DNA of 64,000 nucleotides from Clostridia bacterium (GTDB lineage Bacteria; Bacillota; Clostridia; Oscillospirales; Acutalibacteraceae): assembly GCA_017415025.1 (NCBI GenBank), contig JAFQJH010000004.1:186001-250000 (forward strand). Direction: 5' to 3'. The notes under the pieces are model-generated. The model ran no database searches and was not told the DNA's origin. It worked only from the letters and a program-made list of their open reading frames with translations. Positions 17,271-25,184 of the stretch are shown here, piece by piece. The translations under genes were made by a program, and so were the position numbers. Positions within the stretch are counted from its first letter, which is position 1, and each line of letters starts with the position of its first letter.

Positions 17271-17284
17271 GCAAGGGATTCGAA
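17271..17284 (-). repeat. Inverted copy of the tRNA-Ser T-arm
   Basis: GCAAGGGATTCGAA here is the exact reverse complement of the 3' half of the tRNA T-arm (17195-17208), followed by an imperfect match (GCCCGAGGG). It is one of several tRNA-derived fragments downstream of the gene. Confidence 0.7.
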
Positions 17285-17404
17285 GCCCGAGGGGGTGAGC
17301 CGCGTTAAGAAAACAGTCCGGTGGACTGTTTTTAGCGGCGAAGTCTGAGGCGGGTACTGTTGCGAAGCAACGGTCGCCGAGGACGCAACCTGCGTAGCAG
17401 GTGT

Positions 17405-17425
17405 ATCCCTTGCTCTCCGCCAAAA
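17405..17425 (+). repeat. Direct repeat of the tRNA-Ser 3' end
   Basis: 21 bases identical to 17201-17221 (from the T-arm through CCA plus three A), 204 bases downstream. The tRNA 3' end is a classic integrase attachment site, so this may be the far att scar of an excised or degraded element. Confidence 0.75.
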
Positions 17426-17469
17426 GAAAACGACAAGTTTCGACAGAAGCTTGTCGTTTTCAGTTTTAT

Positions 17470-17622
17470 TCGCCTACGGCGAGTTATATTGCTTCGCAGT
17501 TTTATTGTGCTTTGCACAGTGTTATTCGCTACGCGAGTTTATGGGCGAATAAAATAACACTGAAACCGCAGGTTTCGATAACACTTTCACGGTAGTGAAA
17601 ATATCACTCTGCCGAAGGCAGA
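17470..17622. repeat. Array of seven mini-hairpins with different arms and near-constant spacers
   Basis: Successive perfect palindromes with 3-4 base loops: TCGCC-tac-GGCGA (17470-17482), TGC-ttc-GCA (17490-17498), TGTGC-ttt-GCACA (17506-17518), TCGC-tac-GCGA (17526-17536), GAAACC-gca-GGTTTC (17562-17576), TTTCAC-ggta-GTGAAA (17585-17600), TCTGCC-gaa-GGCAGA (17608-17622). The first four are separated by GTTTTATT/GTGTTATT-type spacers, the last three by the complement type AATAACAC, so the array is itself arranged head to head around 17540-17550. Confidence 0.8.
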
Positions 17623-17697
17623 ATAACACTAAATGCTTTTTTGTATAAGAACAAAGCAAGGGATACACATACTGCGCAGATTACGTCCTCGACGACC

Positions 17698-18095
17698 GAA
17701 AGACGACTACAGATTAAGCATAAATATCCCTATGGTTGCAAGAATATCCGTCACAGTCGACAGAGGTGTTTTATCTTCAATAAATATTCAACAACTTTCT
17801 ATGTGACATAATTATCCTAATAACTATAAAATGCGGATAACAATCTTATATCGTGTAACACGAGTATAAATCGTGTCTACTGACAAACAACCCAATTCCT
17901 TGATACATAACAAGTTACAATAACAACTATGAAAATACATATTTATCTATAAAGTATTTACCTTATCGCCAAAATGATGACGAATAATGTGTGTGTTTAT
18001 AATATGCTCAATCTGTAATCGTTGTTTTTATAGTAGATTTTTTAATGTTGGTATGATATAATAATTCAAATTAATTTATGAGAAAAGGTGACGTA
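17698..18095. other. A+T-rich stretch with no gene
   Basis: About 400 bases with frequent stops in all frames. It marks the left edge of the A+T-rich island. A -10-like TATAAT at 18057-18062 lies in front of the HNH gene, with only a poor -35. Confidence 0.5.
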
Positions 18096-19457
18096 TTGGA
18101 AAATATTTCTAATTTTATCGCTTTGATGGAAACTCAAAACTCTAATACCGCTAAAGTTGTTAAACATGTATTTAAAAATATTGATAAAGACATTATAGAT
18201 TTAAATGAGAACGAACTATATAGGTTGGTTCTTGATTTAAGACCCAACAGCCCTAAACATATCATAACAATTTGTTATGTTCTTGGATTATATGCAAAAT
18301 GGTTGTTTGAACAGAGTATCGTCAAAACTGATGTGCTGTTTAATACAATACAAAATCTTGACAGGAAAGCTCTATGGAAAGATGCAAAACCAAATGCAAA
18401 TAAAAAGTTTATTTCTTATGAACGATACAAAAAATTAATTAGTGATATTGATACTTTTGAGGAATTTAATTCCATATATTATAAAACCTTATTTATGTGC
18501 ATTTACGAAGGAATATATAATGATGATTTAAGTGTTATTAAAAATCTTCGTTCATCTGATATAGAAGATAACATAGTAACTTTGCACGAAGATAGTGGAT
18601 ATTCATATAAAATTAAAGTTTCTAATGAACTTTCAGAGAATTTAAAATATCTTGCTACGTTGAATGTTTGGGAAAGACCAAATAGATACGGGATTTGTCG
18701 TGTGAAAATGCGAGGACTCTATAGCGATACTGTTTTTAAAATTGAAAATAGAACAACGGCGGTAGACGATTCTTTCAGATTTTCGTACTATGCAAAATTA
18801 AGAAATACTTCTAGAGAATACCTTGGTAATTCACTTTTTCCGTTGCAACTGTATACAAGCGGAATTATGCATAGGCTTAATTATTTGTTGGGAAAAAACG
18901 ATATTGAAACAAACGAAGCTTTTTCAAATAACTGTAGAAATAAAATTGCACACAACATAATTTCTGCGGAATTGTTCAGGTGTAACTATAAAACAGAGGT
19001 ATCAAATTTCAGAGAGTTAGTAAAAGGGCACTTGGATGTTTTTGAGAATGATTCCTTTGGTGATTTAAATGATGAACTTTTTGATGATATTTTATCTGCT
19101 ATAGAAGATTATGAGTTTGGTGGTTTTGAAGAAGGTGAAGAAGTTATCTTTGAACATCTTACACATGAACGAAATGCTGAAGTGGTTGCATTAGCAAAAA
19201 ACTTATTCAAAGAATCACATAACGGAAAAATATATTGTTCAAATTGTGGTTTTGATTTTAGTGTGAGATATGGTGAAAGAGGTATTGATTTTATAGAAGC
19301 TCACCATGTTAAACCTGTTTCTGAAATGACAGACGGTAATATTACAAGGGTAGAAGATCTTGTTTTGTTATGCTCGAATTGTCATAGTATTGTACATTTA
19401 AAAAAGCCATGGTTATCTATGAAAGAATTAAAGAGAATTACTTTACTTTGTAAGTAA
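18096..19457 (+). CDS. HNH endonuclease with a recombinase-like N-terminal region
   Basis: 453 aa from TTG 18096 (AAAAGGTG lies 5 bases upstream; an in-frame ATG at 18078 has no ribosome site). The last ~110 residues form an HNH nuclease of the McrA-like type: zinc Cys pairs CSNCGFDF and LCSNCHSIVH around the catalytic EAHHVKP. Residues ~1-300 resemble a tyrosine-recombinase layout: a helical core-binding-like half, then KTLFMCIYEGIYNDDLSVIKN...LRSSDI, which follows the recombinase pattern LxxxTGxRxxELxxLxxxDI. The expected Arg/His/Tyr catalytic residues are not evident, as in MrpR-type repressors with an inactive recombinase fold. Base composition is much lower in G+C than all neighbours, pointing to transfer. 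Possible roles: restriction-like defence or phage-derived regulator. Confidence 0.65.
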   Translation: MENISNFIALMETQNSNTAKVVKHVFKNIDKDIIDLNENELYRLVLDLRPNSPKHIITICYVLGLYAKWLFEQSIVKTDVLFNTIQNLDRKALWKDAKPNANKKFISYERYKKLISDIDTFEEFNSIYYKTLFMCIYEGIYNDDLSVIKNLRSSDIEDNIVTLHEDSGYSYKIKVSNELSENLKYLATLNVWERPNRYGICRVKMRGLYSDTVFKIENRTTAVDDSFRFSYYAKLRNTSREYLGNSLFPLQLYTSGIMHRLNYLLGKNDIETNEAFSNNCRNKIAHNIISAELFRCNYKTEVSNFRELVKGHLDVFENDSFGDLNDELFDDILSAIEDYEFGGFEEGEEVIFEHLTHERNAEVVALAKNLFKESHNGKIYCSNCGFDFSVRYGERGIDFIEAHHVKPVSEMTDGNITRVEDLVLLCSNCHSIVHLKKPWLSMKELKRITLLCK

Positions 19458-19512
19458 AAATAATATTTTTTGACAATTCTTTTTAATCCTATCAAATTTG
19501 GAGGGATATAAG

Positions 19513-19905
19513 ATGAGCTTATTGGGTATTTTTTCGATTTTTAGTACAGCAAAGCAAGCGATTAAAGAAACGTTCGAACCTACTATTCCAGCAGAGAACT
19601 GGGCAAACAGGGAACTCTATCATAAAGATCTAATGAGTGGAATGTCTGTAGAAGAAAGAATGAGAAATGTTAAAAATGGTAGATATAAGTTGACAGAAAA
19701 ATATCCCAAACCTCACAGAGACCCTAAAAGCGGAAAAATTATTATTGAAAACTGCAAATTGTATTATGAAGATGTAAATAAATATGGTGCATATCAAGCA
19801 CAACAATGGGTTAAACAAGGTAAGTATAATTTAACACCCGAAGAATTAGAAAAAGAGAATGAGCGAATAAAAGCAAAATATGATTATTTATACAAGTTGA
19901 AATAA
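19513..19905 (+). CDS. Unknown small charged protein of the A+T-rich island
   Basis: 130 aa from ATG 19513 (GGAGGG 7 bases upstream). No family recognised. It has a mildly hydrophobic N-terminus (MSLLGIFSIFSTAKQA), then a highly charged, Lys- and Tyr-rich body (NVKNGRYKLTEKYPKPHRDP) and a predicted C-terminal coiled helix (LTPEELEKENERIKAKY). It lies 55 bases after the HNH gene in the same orientation and shares its low G+C, so the two probably arrived together. Partner or immunity role is only a guess. Confidence 0.6.
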   Translation: MSLLGIFSIFSTAKQAIKETFEPTIPAENWANRELYHKDLMSGMSVEERMRNVKNGRYKLTEKYPKPHRDPKSGKIIIENCKLYYEDVNKYGAYQAQQWVKQGKYNLTPEELEKENERIKAKYDYLYKLK

Positions 19906-19962
19906 ATTTATAAAACCAGTCGAATGACAATCTGTTTTTGTAACTGTTTTTTATAAAAATTC

Positions 19963-19996
19963 AACCGCACTCACAATTCGGAGTGCGGTTTCGTTA
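19963..19996. terminator. Bidirectional terminator at the right edge of the A+T-rich island
   Basis: 10-bp stem AACCGCACTC / GAGTGCGGTT (19963-19972 with 19981-19990), between convergent genes. Confidence 0.8.
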
Positions 19997-20002
19997 TATT
20001 AT

Positions 20003-21631
20003 TCAGAAATTTTGTTCAACCATATCCTTAATAAATGCATTGAGCGCAAGCATATTTTCTGTTCCCCGCGGATATGAACGGAACTTTATTTCGCCAAACT
20101 TGTCGGTAAGTGCCTTTGCTACCGTTTCCTTGCCGACGAGGCTTTCGAGAAGCTGTAATGCGCGCATTTCCTGCAGGGCATCGAAGAACACCTCTGCGCG
20201 GACAGACATAATCGCGCCGTTATCGTAAGGATAAACAAGGAATGAGTCACCCGACGGGAATGCACAGTCGGCATCCGTTACCTCGTAGGGGCTGACGTGG
20301 CGCAAAGAGTGCGCTGAATTGTAGAAATTGAAGCCCCACTGCAAAAAGCCCTTGATATCGTGGAGATAAAGCTGTGCGCCGATAACCTTTGTCGCGGAAA
20401 GAGGCATACCGAAAAATCTGTTGCTCAGCTCCTCGCCCTGTCCGCAGCAATAATATGTCCAGCGGTTTTCAAATCCCTTTTCGATGAATTCATCAATACT
20501 CGAAGTTGCGGGAATCGGCTGCTTTATAAGTCCGCTTTCAAAAAATTCGTACTCCGAAAGAGCATCAATAATCGGGAAATCCTTGAGAAGGTCAGCAATA
20601 ACATCCTTCGCCTTTGTGTAGGAGTCAACCTGCTCCTCACTCGGCTCGTCCGAAACGTGGAAATAAGTTACGTCTTCAATGCCGAGCTCGTTAATAACCG
20701 TGATAAGCTCGGGAATGAATGAGCGGAGAAAAGCGGAATACTCCTCCCCTGCCGCCTCTGTCTCCCAGCCGAAGATGCGCTTCATCTCGCCGTCAACCTC
20801 TGCCATAACCTTCGGTGCGGCAAAAGCTCCCCACTGTGAGAAAAGGTGTGAAATTTCAAAATATTTTATTCCGCACTCCTGTGCAAGGCTTACCCAACGG
20901 CGAAATTTATCGAAGTCGAAGCAATAGCCTTCGCCGTCCTTTTTAACGTCAACAAGCTGTACCGTTGTGCGCTCTCCGCCGATTTTTGTGTCAAGCGGAG
21001 GAGTGAAAACGGGTGTGAGAATCATATTGTTGCCGCAACGGATGAAAGCCTGCATAAAGCTCCTGATAAGAGTCCAGTGCTCCTCGGAGAAAACGGGAAC
21101 CTTATAATAGTCCGCAATGCAATCCGTGTGGAACCATTCGGTATTGATAAGCGTCTGCTCGGGCAGAACAGCATCAAGCACCGTCAGGTTGAAGGTTTCG
21201 CTTGCAACCTCGCCCTCTTCATCTGAAGTGATTTTAACGGTGATGCCGTAATCTCCCGCTTTGATATCCGTGGGAATTTCCGCCGTAATCCAGAGTGAAA
21301 ACCACTTATACGGCTTTATAAAATGAGTGTCCTCTATCGGGAAAAGTACATCGGGGAACAATCCCGCCTCAGTACGCTCACAATAAGCCGCCCTATCGGG
21401 ATAGCACGGAAGCTCTGACGGCACATTGCCCACGGCGCGCACGCTGACCGCTTCGCCGAGCTCACTTTCGACCGTGATTTTCGCTGTAAATCTTGTATCT
21501 GATTTATAAGCTATCTGATACGAATAACGCTCACCCTTAAGCACCTTTGCACTTTTTACGGGTGTGAACTCACATTCGCCGTCAAGAAAAATTCGGTTAA
21601 GTGAAGCAACCTGTTTAACCTGGAAATCCAT
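20003..21631 (-). CDS. DUF4091 glycoside-hydrolase-like protein
   Basis: 542 aa, cytoplasmic by lack of a signal peptide. An N-terminal beta-sandwich (residues 1-150, ending TFNLTVLDA) is followed by a TIM-barrel-like part with NTEWFHTDCIADYY, KYFEISHLFSQWGAF and YFHVSDEPSEE; the Glu in HVSDEP is the position of a catalytic acid in related barrels. The end (GFLQWGFNFYNSAH...DSFLVYPY) is the typical DUF4091 region. Proteins of this type occur with polysaccharide-degrading genes; the activity here is not established. Single-gene unit. Confidence 0.75.
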   Translation of the reverse strand: MDFQVKQVASLNRIFLDGECEFTPVKSAKVLKGERYSYQIAYKSDTRFTAKITVESELGEAVSVRAVGNVPSELPCYPDRAAYCERTEAGLFPDVLFPIEDTHFIKPYKWFSLWITAEIPTDIKAGDYGITVKITSDEEGEVASETFNLTVLDAVLPEQTLINTEWFHTDCIADYYKVPVFSEEHWTLIRSFMQAFIRCGNNMILTPVFTPPLDTKIGGERTTVQLVDVKKDGEGYCFDFDKFRRWVSLAQECGIKYFEISHLFSQWGAFAAPKVMAEVDGEMKRIFGWETEAAGEEYSAFLRSFIPELITVINELGIEDVTYFHVSDEPSEEQVDSYTKAKDVIADLLKDFPIIDALSEYEFFESGLIKQPIPATSSIDEFIEKGFENRWTYYCCGQGEELSNRFFGMPLSATKVIGAQLYLHDIKGFLQWGFNFYNSAHSLRHVSPYEVTDADCAFPSGDSFLVYPYDNGAIMSVRAEVFFDALQEMRALQLLESLVGKETVAKALTDKFGEIKFRSYPRGTENMLALNAFIKDMVEQNF

Positions 21632-21687
21632 TGTATCCGCCTCCGTTGTTTTTCTTTATTTTAGCAAACAACGGAAGCTTTTTCAAC

Positions 21688-22095
21688 CTATTTCCGCTTA
21701 TTAACGGCAATAATTCCGCCGATTGCTGAAAACAAAAGCTGAACTGCAAGAAGTATCCACCCGATAAGACCGATTCCGCTCCGTGATACGAGCACGCTCG
21801 CGATAATTTCAAAAAGATACACGGGAAGTACACTCAAAGCGCCGACAGCAACACCGTTTTTGCGTACAGGGCGCACGGCAACAAATCCGCAGACAAAAGC
21901 AGACACCGCACCGATAACGAGCGAAACGAATTTATACACACTCTCGTCCGTATCGGCCTTCCATAATATCAATGAAGCAAGCGCGTTAAGCGCAAAAAAC
22001 AGAATTATTCCGACAAGTGAGCCTGTCAGCGCTTTGATAATCACCGTTTTTATATCTGAGCCTGCTTGCGGCTTCGTCCGTCTTTTTTTAGGCAT
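21688..22095 (-). CDS. Small four-helix membrane protein (TIGR04086-like)
   Basis: 135 aa from ATG 22095 (GAGGAGGGA 6 bases upstream). A basic N-terminus (MPKKRRTKPQ) is followed by four membrane segments at about residues 20-40, 55-72, 83-98 and 107-128. Size and topology fit the TIGR04086 family of Clostridia membrane proteins, but there is no decisive motif. Its ribosome site is embedded in the terminator hairpin of the upstream ligase gene. Confidence 0.55.
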   Translation of the reverse strand: MPKKRRTKPQAGSDIKTVIIKALTGSLVGIILFFALNALASLILWKADTDESVYKFVSLVIGAVSAFVCGFVAVRPVRKNGVAVGALSVLPVYLFEIIASVLVSRSGIGLIGWILLAVQLLFSAIGGIIAVNKRK

Positions 22096-22097
22096 AA

Positions 22098-22135
22098 AAA
22101 ATCCCTCCTCAATCAATCTTATGAGGAGGGATTTT
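22098..22135 (-). terminator. Terminator hairpin whose 3' arm is the next gene's ribosome site
   Basis: On the minus strand, AAAATCCCTCCTCA pairs with TGAGGAGGGATTTT (14 bp) and runs into TTTTTTATG. The arm GAGGAGGGA is also the Shine-Dalgarno of the gene starting at 22095. Confidence 0.75.
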
Positions 22136-22141
22136 GCAGTA

Positions 22142-23842
22142 TTACTGATTTCTCTTAATTTTTGCGGTTGTGGTTTTTTCAAATTCCTTTTCCATAATCT
22201 CAACGGATTTGATTGCCTTATAGCTGACAACCTGTTCATTAACGTTGCGAACCGCATCATTAACAAACGAGCTGATTTCATTTTCGGAAAGAATACGGTT
22301 TCCGTTTTCCTGTGAAAGAGCCTGAACGTCAGGGAAAATCCTTGCCTTTACAACAACGTTATCCTTGTCGTCCTTTGACTCAACAACCATACATTCCTTA
22401 ACGGCAGCTTCCTTCATCAGAAGCGCCTCAAGCTCCTCGGGATAAACGTTTTTACCGTTACTTGTAACGATAACGTTCTTGCTTCGTCCGCAGATATAGT
22501 AGAAGCCGTCCTTATCCACACTTGCAAGGTCGCCCGTATGGAACCAGCCGTCATAATCAAAAACGGCGTTCGTGGCATCCTCGTTTTTATAATAACCGAG
22601 CATAACCATCGGACCCTTGATACAAAGCTCGCCTATTCCGTTTTCGTCACAGCCCACAAGCTTTGCCTCAACGCCGGGAATCGGTCTGCCGATCGAAGCG
22701 TGCTTCATATCCTTATCCGAATTGCAGATAACAATCGGCGAACACTCCGTAAGACCGTAGCCCTGGAAGGTCTGAATGCCGTATTTATTCATATTTTCGA
22801 TAATTGTGGGGTCGATGCCTGCCGCACCCGAAATAATGAGACGGATTTTTCCGCCGAAGGCATCCTTGATTTTACCGAAAAAGAGATTGCTTGTATCAAC
22901 ACCGATTTTTTTCGTTGCCTTGGCAAGTCTGCTTGCAATACCGATTTTAAGCTTTGCGCCCTTTTCCTTTTCAAGTGCCTTCTGAATTCTTGCATAGAAA
23001 AGCTCAATAACTCTCGGAACAACAATGAGGATATGCGGCTGATATTCCTGAAGGTTTTTCGTAATGTAACGCAGTCCGTCGCAGAAGCAGATTGAAACTC
23101 CGCCGTAGATACAGCAAAGGAAGGTTACCGTACATTCATAAGTATGATGAATGGGCAGAAGCGACATTATGCGTTCGCCCTTATTAATTTTAACAACGCC
23201 CATAATGGACATAATGTCCGAGCAGATGTTGCGTGCACTGAGCATAACAGCCTTTGACATACCCGTTGTGCCCGAAGTAAAGAGAAGCACCGCAAGCTTG
23301 TTTGAATCGGGAGTGATGTTGATATACTCCTCGTTGCCGTCCTCAATAAGGCGCGCGCCGTCTGCAAGAAGCTTGTCGAAAGAGAGAATATCACCGTCGT
23401 CCTCGGTGATGTCCATCGCAATATAAACCATACCCTCGGGAAGCTCATCGCGGTGTTCAAGGATTTTTTTACCGAACTTTTTGTCAAAGATAATCGCCTT
23501 TGCCTCCGATACCTCGAGAATACTTTTGATATCCGCAAACGGAAGCTCTTTATCAGTCGGAACAACTACACCTGCACCACAGGTAACAGCCATATAGCTG
23601 ACGCACCACTTATAGCTGTTTGCGCCTGCAACCGCAATGCGTGCATCCTTAAGTCCGAGAGCGAGAAGTGCCGTACCGAGAGAGAAAACCTCGTCGTGGA
23701 AACGGTCATAGCTGACATCCTCAATCTGACCGACGGCGTTCTTGACCTTGAACGCAGGACTGTTGCCGTATATAGCCATACTCTGCGTTAAAAGCTCGCG
23801 GAAGGTATAAAATTCTCTGACATCATATAATGGACGAGTCAT
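22142..23842 (-). CDS. Long-chain fatty-acid-CoA ligase-like AMP-forming enzyme
   Basis: 566 aa. The AMP-binding signature is LLFTSGTTGMSKAVML (about residue 190); QGYGLTECSPI, GYYKNEDATNAVF, WFHTGDLAS and the hinge region GRSKNVIVTSNGKNVYPEE follow; the C-terminal catalytic Lys lies in FEKTTTAKIKRN. It should activate a carboxylic acid, probably a fatty acid, with ATP and CoA. Start ATG 23842 has a poor ribosome site. 23 bases downstream of the aminotransferase gene. It resembles the ligase at 31775 more than the one at 45046. Confidence 0.85.
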   Translation of the reverse strand: MTRPLYDVREFYTFRELLTQSMAIYGNSPAFKVKNAVGQIEDVSYDRFHDEVFSLGTALLALGLKDARIAVAGANSYKWCVSYMAVTCGAGVVVPTDKELPFADIKSILEVSEAKAIIFDKKFGKKILEHRDELPEGMVYIAMDITEDDGDILSFDKLLADGARLIEDGNEEYINITPDSNKLAVLLFTSGTTGMSKAVMLSARNICSDIMSIMGVVKINKGERIMSLLPIHHTYECTVTFLCCIYGGVSICFCDGLRYITKNLQEYQPHILIVVPRVIELFYARIQKALEKEKGAKLKIGIASRLAKATKKIGVDTSNLFFGKIKDAFGGKIRLIISGAAGIDPTIIENMNKYGIQTFQGYGLTECSPIVICNSDKDMKHASIGRPIPGVEAKLVGCDENGIGELCIKGPMVMLGYYKNEDATNAVFDYDGWFHTGDLASVDKDGFYYICGRSKNVIVTSNGKNVYPEELEALLMKEAAVKECMVVESKDDKDNVVVKARIFPDVQALSQENGNRILSENEISSFVNDAVRNVNEQVVSYKAIKSVEIMEKEFEKTTTAKIKRNQ

Positions 23843-23865
23843 AGTTTTTACCGCTTTCTTAGTTT

Positions 23866-25140
23866 TTAGTTATTTAAAAGCTTTTCAACTGCTGCAAGCT
23901 TTACGCATACTGCGAGAAGCTCAACTGCTTTTTCAAGCTCATCAACGTCGGGGAAGGACGGTGCAATACGGATATTGCTGTCATCGGGGTCGATGCCGTA
24001 GGGATAGGTTGCGCCGACAGTCGTGAGGGTAAGTCCTGCATCCTTGCAAAGCTCACCTACTCTTTTTGCACAGCCGTTCATAACGTAAAGGCTGACGAAA
24101 TATCCGCCGTTGGGCTTCTTCCAGTGTGCGATGCCCGTGCCGTCAAATTCTCTGCTGAAGCCTTCGGTTACTGCATCAAACTTCGGCTTGAGAATTTCCG
24201 CGTGCTTTTTCATATGAGCCTTGATGCCGTCAAGATTTTTGAAATATCTTGCGTGGCGGAGCTGGTTCATCTTATCGTGAGAGATAACCTGAATCGTAAG
24301 TCTTGCAAGGATATCCTTAACGTTTTTATCTGAAGCCGCAAGAGCGGAAACACCTGCGCCTGCGAAGCTGATTTTCGATGTTGAGCAAACCTCAATGAAC
24401 ATATCCTCGCTGCCGTATTCCTTTGCAACGTCAAAGATGTTGAGAAGCTCGTCGGGAGTGTCGTTGATGTCGTGAACGATGTAAGCGTTATCCCAGATAA
24501 CTCTGAAATCCTTTGCAGCAGGCTTGAGAGCCGCAAAGCGTCTTACAACCTCATCAGAGAATGTGATACCGTCGGGGTTTGAATATTTCGGTACGCAGAA
24601 TGCACCCTTAACACTACTATCCTTTACCAATTCTTCGATAGTATCCATATCCGGACCGTCATCAAGCATCTTAACGGTAATCATCTCAATGCCGAAATGC
24701 TCGAGAATCGAGAAATGTCTGTCATAACCCGGTGCGGGACAAAGGAACTTGATTTTGCCCTGCTTTACCCACGGCTCATCGCCGCAACCGAACATCATAC
24801 ACTGTGCAATATAGTCATACATAATTGTGAGGCTTGCCGTGCCGAAGATGACAGTGTTCTTCATCGGTACATCCATAAGCTCGGCAAAGAGCTGTCTTGC
24901 CTCGTCAATACCGAGTAAAAGTCCGTAGTTTCTGGTATCCGTACCGTCAACAGACTTCACGTCGCTTTTGGAATTGAAAACGTCAAGAACCTCGTTTGAA
25001 AGGTCAAGCTGTGCTTTATTCGGCTTACCTCTTGACATGTCGAGCTTGAGACCGAGGCTCTTTATTTCTTCATACTTTTTTTCAAGCTCTGACTTGAGTG
25101 AAATTAACTCTTCTTTTGATAAATCGCTGTACTGTGCCAT
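23866..25140 (-). CDS. MocR-type class I aminotransferase (aspartate aminotransferase-like)
   Basis: 424 aa from ATG 25140 (TTGGAG 8 bases upstream). PLP-enzyme landmarks: LDMSRGKPNKAQLDLS near the N-terminus, FGTASLTIMYDY, CPAPGYDRHF, VPKYSNPDGITFSDE, WDNAYIVHD and the PLP-Lys in VCSTSKISFAGAGVS (about residue 250). The layout matches the 'aminotransferase MocR' subgroup (type Id aspartate transaminases), which transfers amino groups between aspartate and 2-oxoglutarate. No winged-helix domain is attached, so this is an enzyme, not a MocR regulator. Confidence 0.82.
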   Translation of the reverse strand: MAQYSDLSKEELISLKSELEKKYEEIKSLGLKLDMSRGKPNKAQLDLSNEVLDVFNSKSDVKSVDGTDTRNYGLLLGIDEARQLFAELMDVPMKNTVIFGTASLTIMYDYIAQCMMFGCGDEPWVKQGKIKFLCPAPGYDRHFSILEHFGIEMITVKMLDDGPDMDTIEELVKDSSVKGAFCVPKYSNPDGITFSDEVVRRFAALKPAAKDFRVIWDNAYIVHDINDTPDELLNIFDVAKEYGSEDMFIEVCSTSKISFAGAGVSALAASDKNVKDILARLTIQVISHDKMNQLRHARYFKNLDGIKAHMKKHAEILKPKFDAVTEGFSREFDGTGIAHWKKPNGGYFVSLYVMNGCAKRVGELCKDAGLTLTTVGATYPYGIDPDDSNIRIAPSFPDVDELEKAVELLAVCVKLAAVEKLLNN

Positions 25141-25156
25141 AGATATCTCCAAACTT

Positions 25157-25184
25157 AAGGGGCACATTGCGTGCCCCTTTTATT
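25157..25184. terminator. Probable terminator between hydrolase and aminotransferase genes
   Basis: 9-bp stem AAGGGGCAC / GTGCCCCTT. The good T-run is on the plus strand; on the minus strand, where both genes lie, it is weaker (TTAAGTTT). Confidence 0.5.

Larger units (their letters stand above)
17372..17697. repeat. 326-bp element with 43-bp imperfect terminal inverted repeats
   Basis: Positions 17372-17414 and 17655-17697 are inverted copies of one another (37 of 43 identical; five of the six differences are transitions). They enclose a terminator-like stem at 17426-17461 (GAAAACGACAAG / CTTGTCGTTTTC) and the hairpin array at 17470-17622. No coding region is present. The shape suits a non-autonomous, MITE-like or folded-RNA element. 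The left arm also contains the repeated tRNA-Ser 3' end. Confidence 0.75.

Noticed and set aside
17470..17622. Possible CRISPR array
   Set aside because: Units are palindromes with differing arms and ~10-base spacers; there is no constant repeat of 24-40 bases, no unique 30-base spacers and no cas gene.
23866..25140. MocR transcription regulator
   Set aside because: The family name suggests it, but there is no DNA-binding domain; the protein is the aminotransferase alone.
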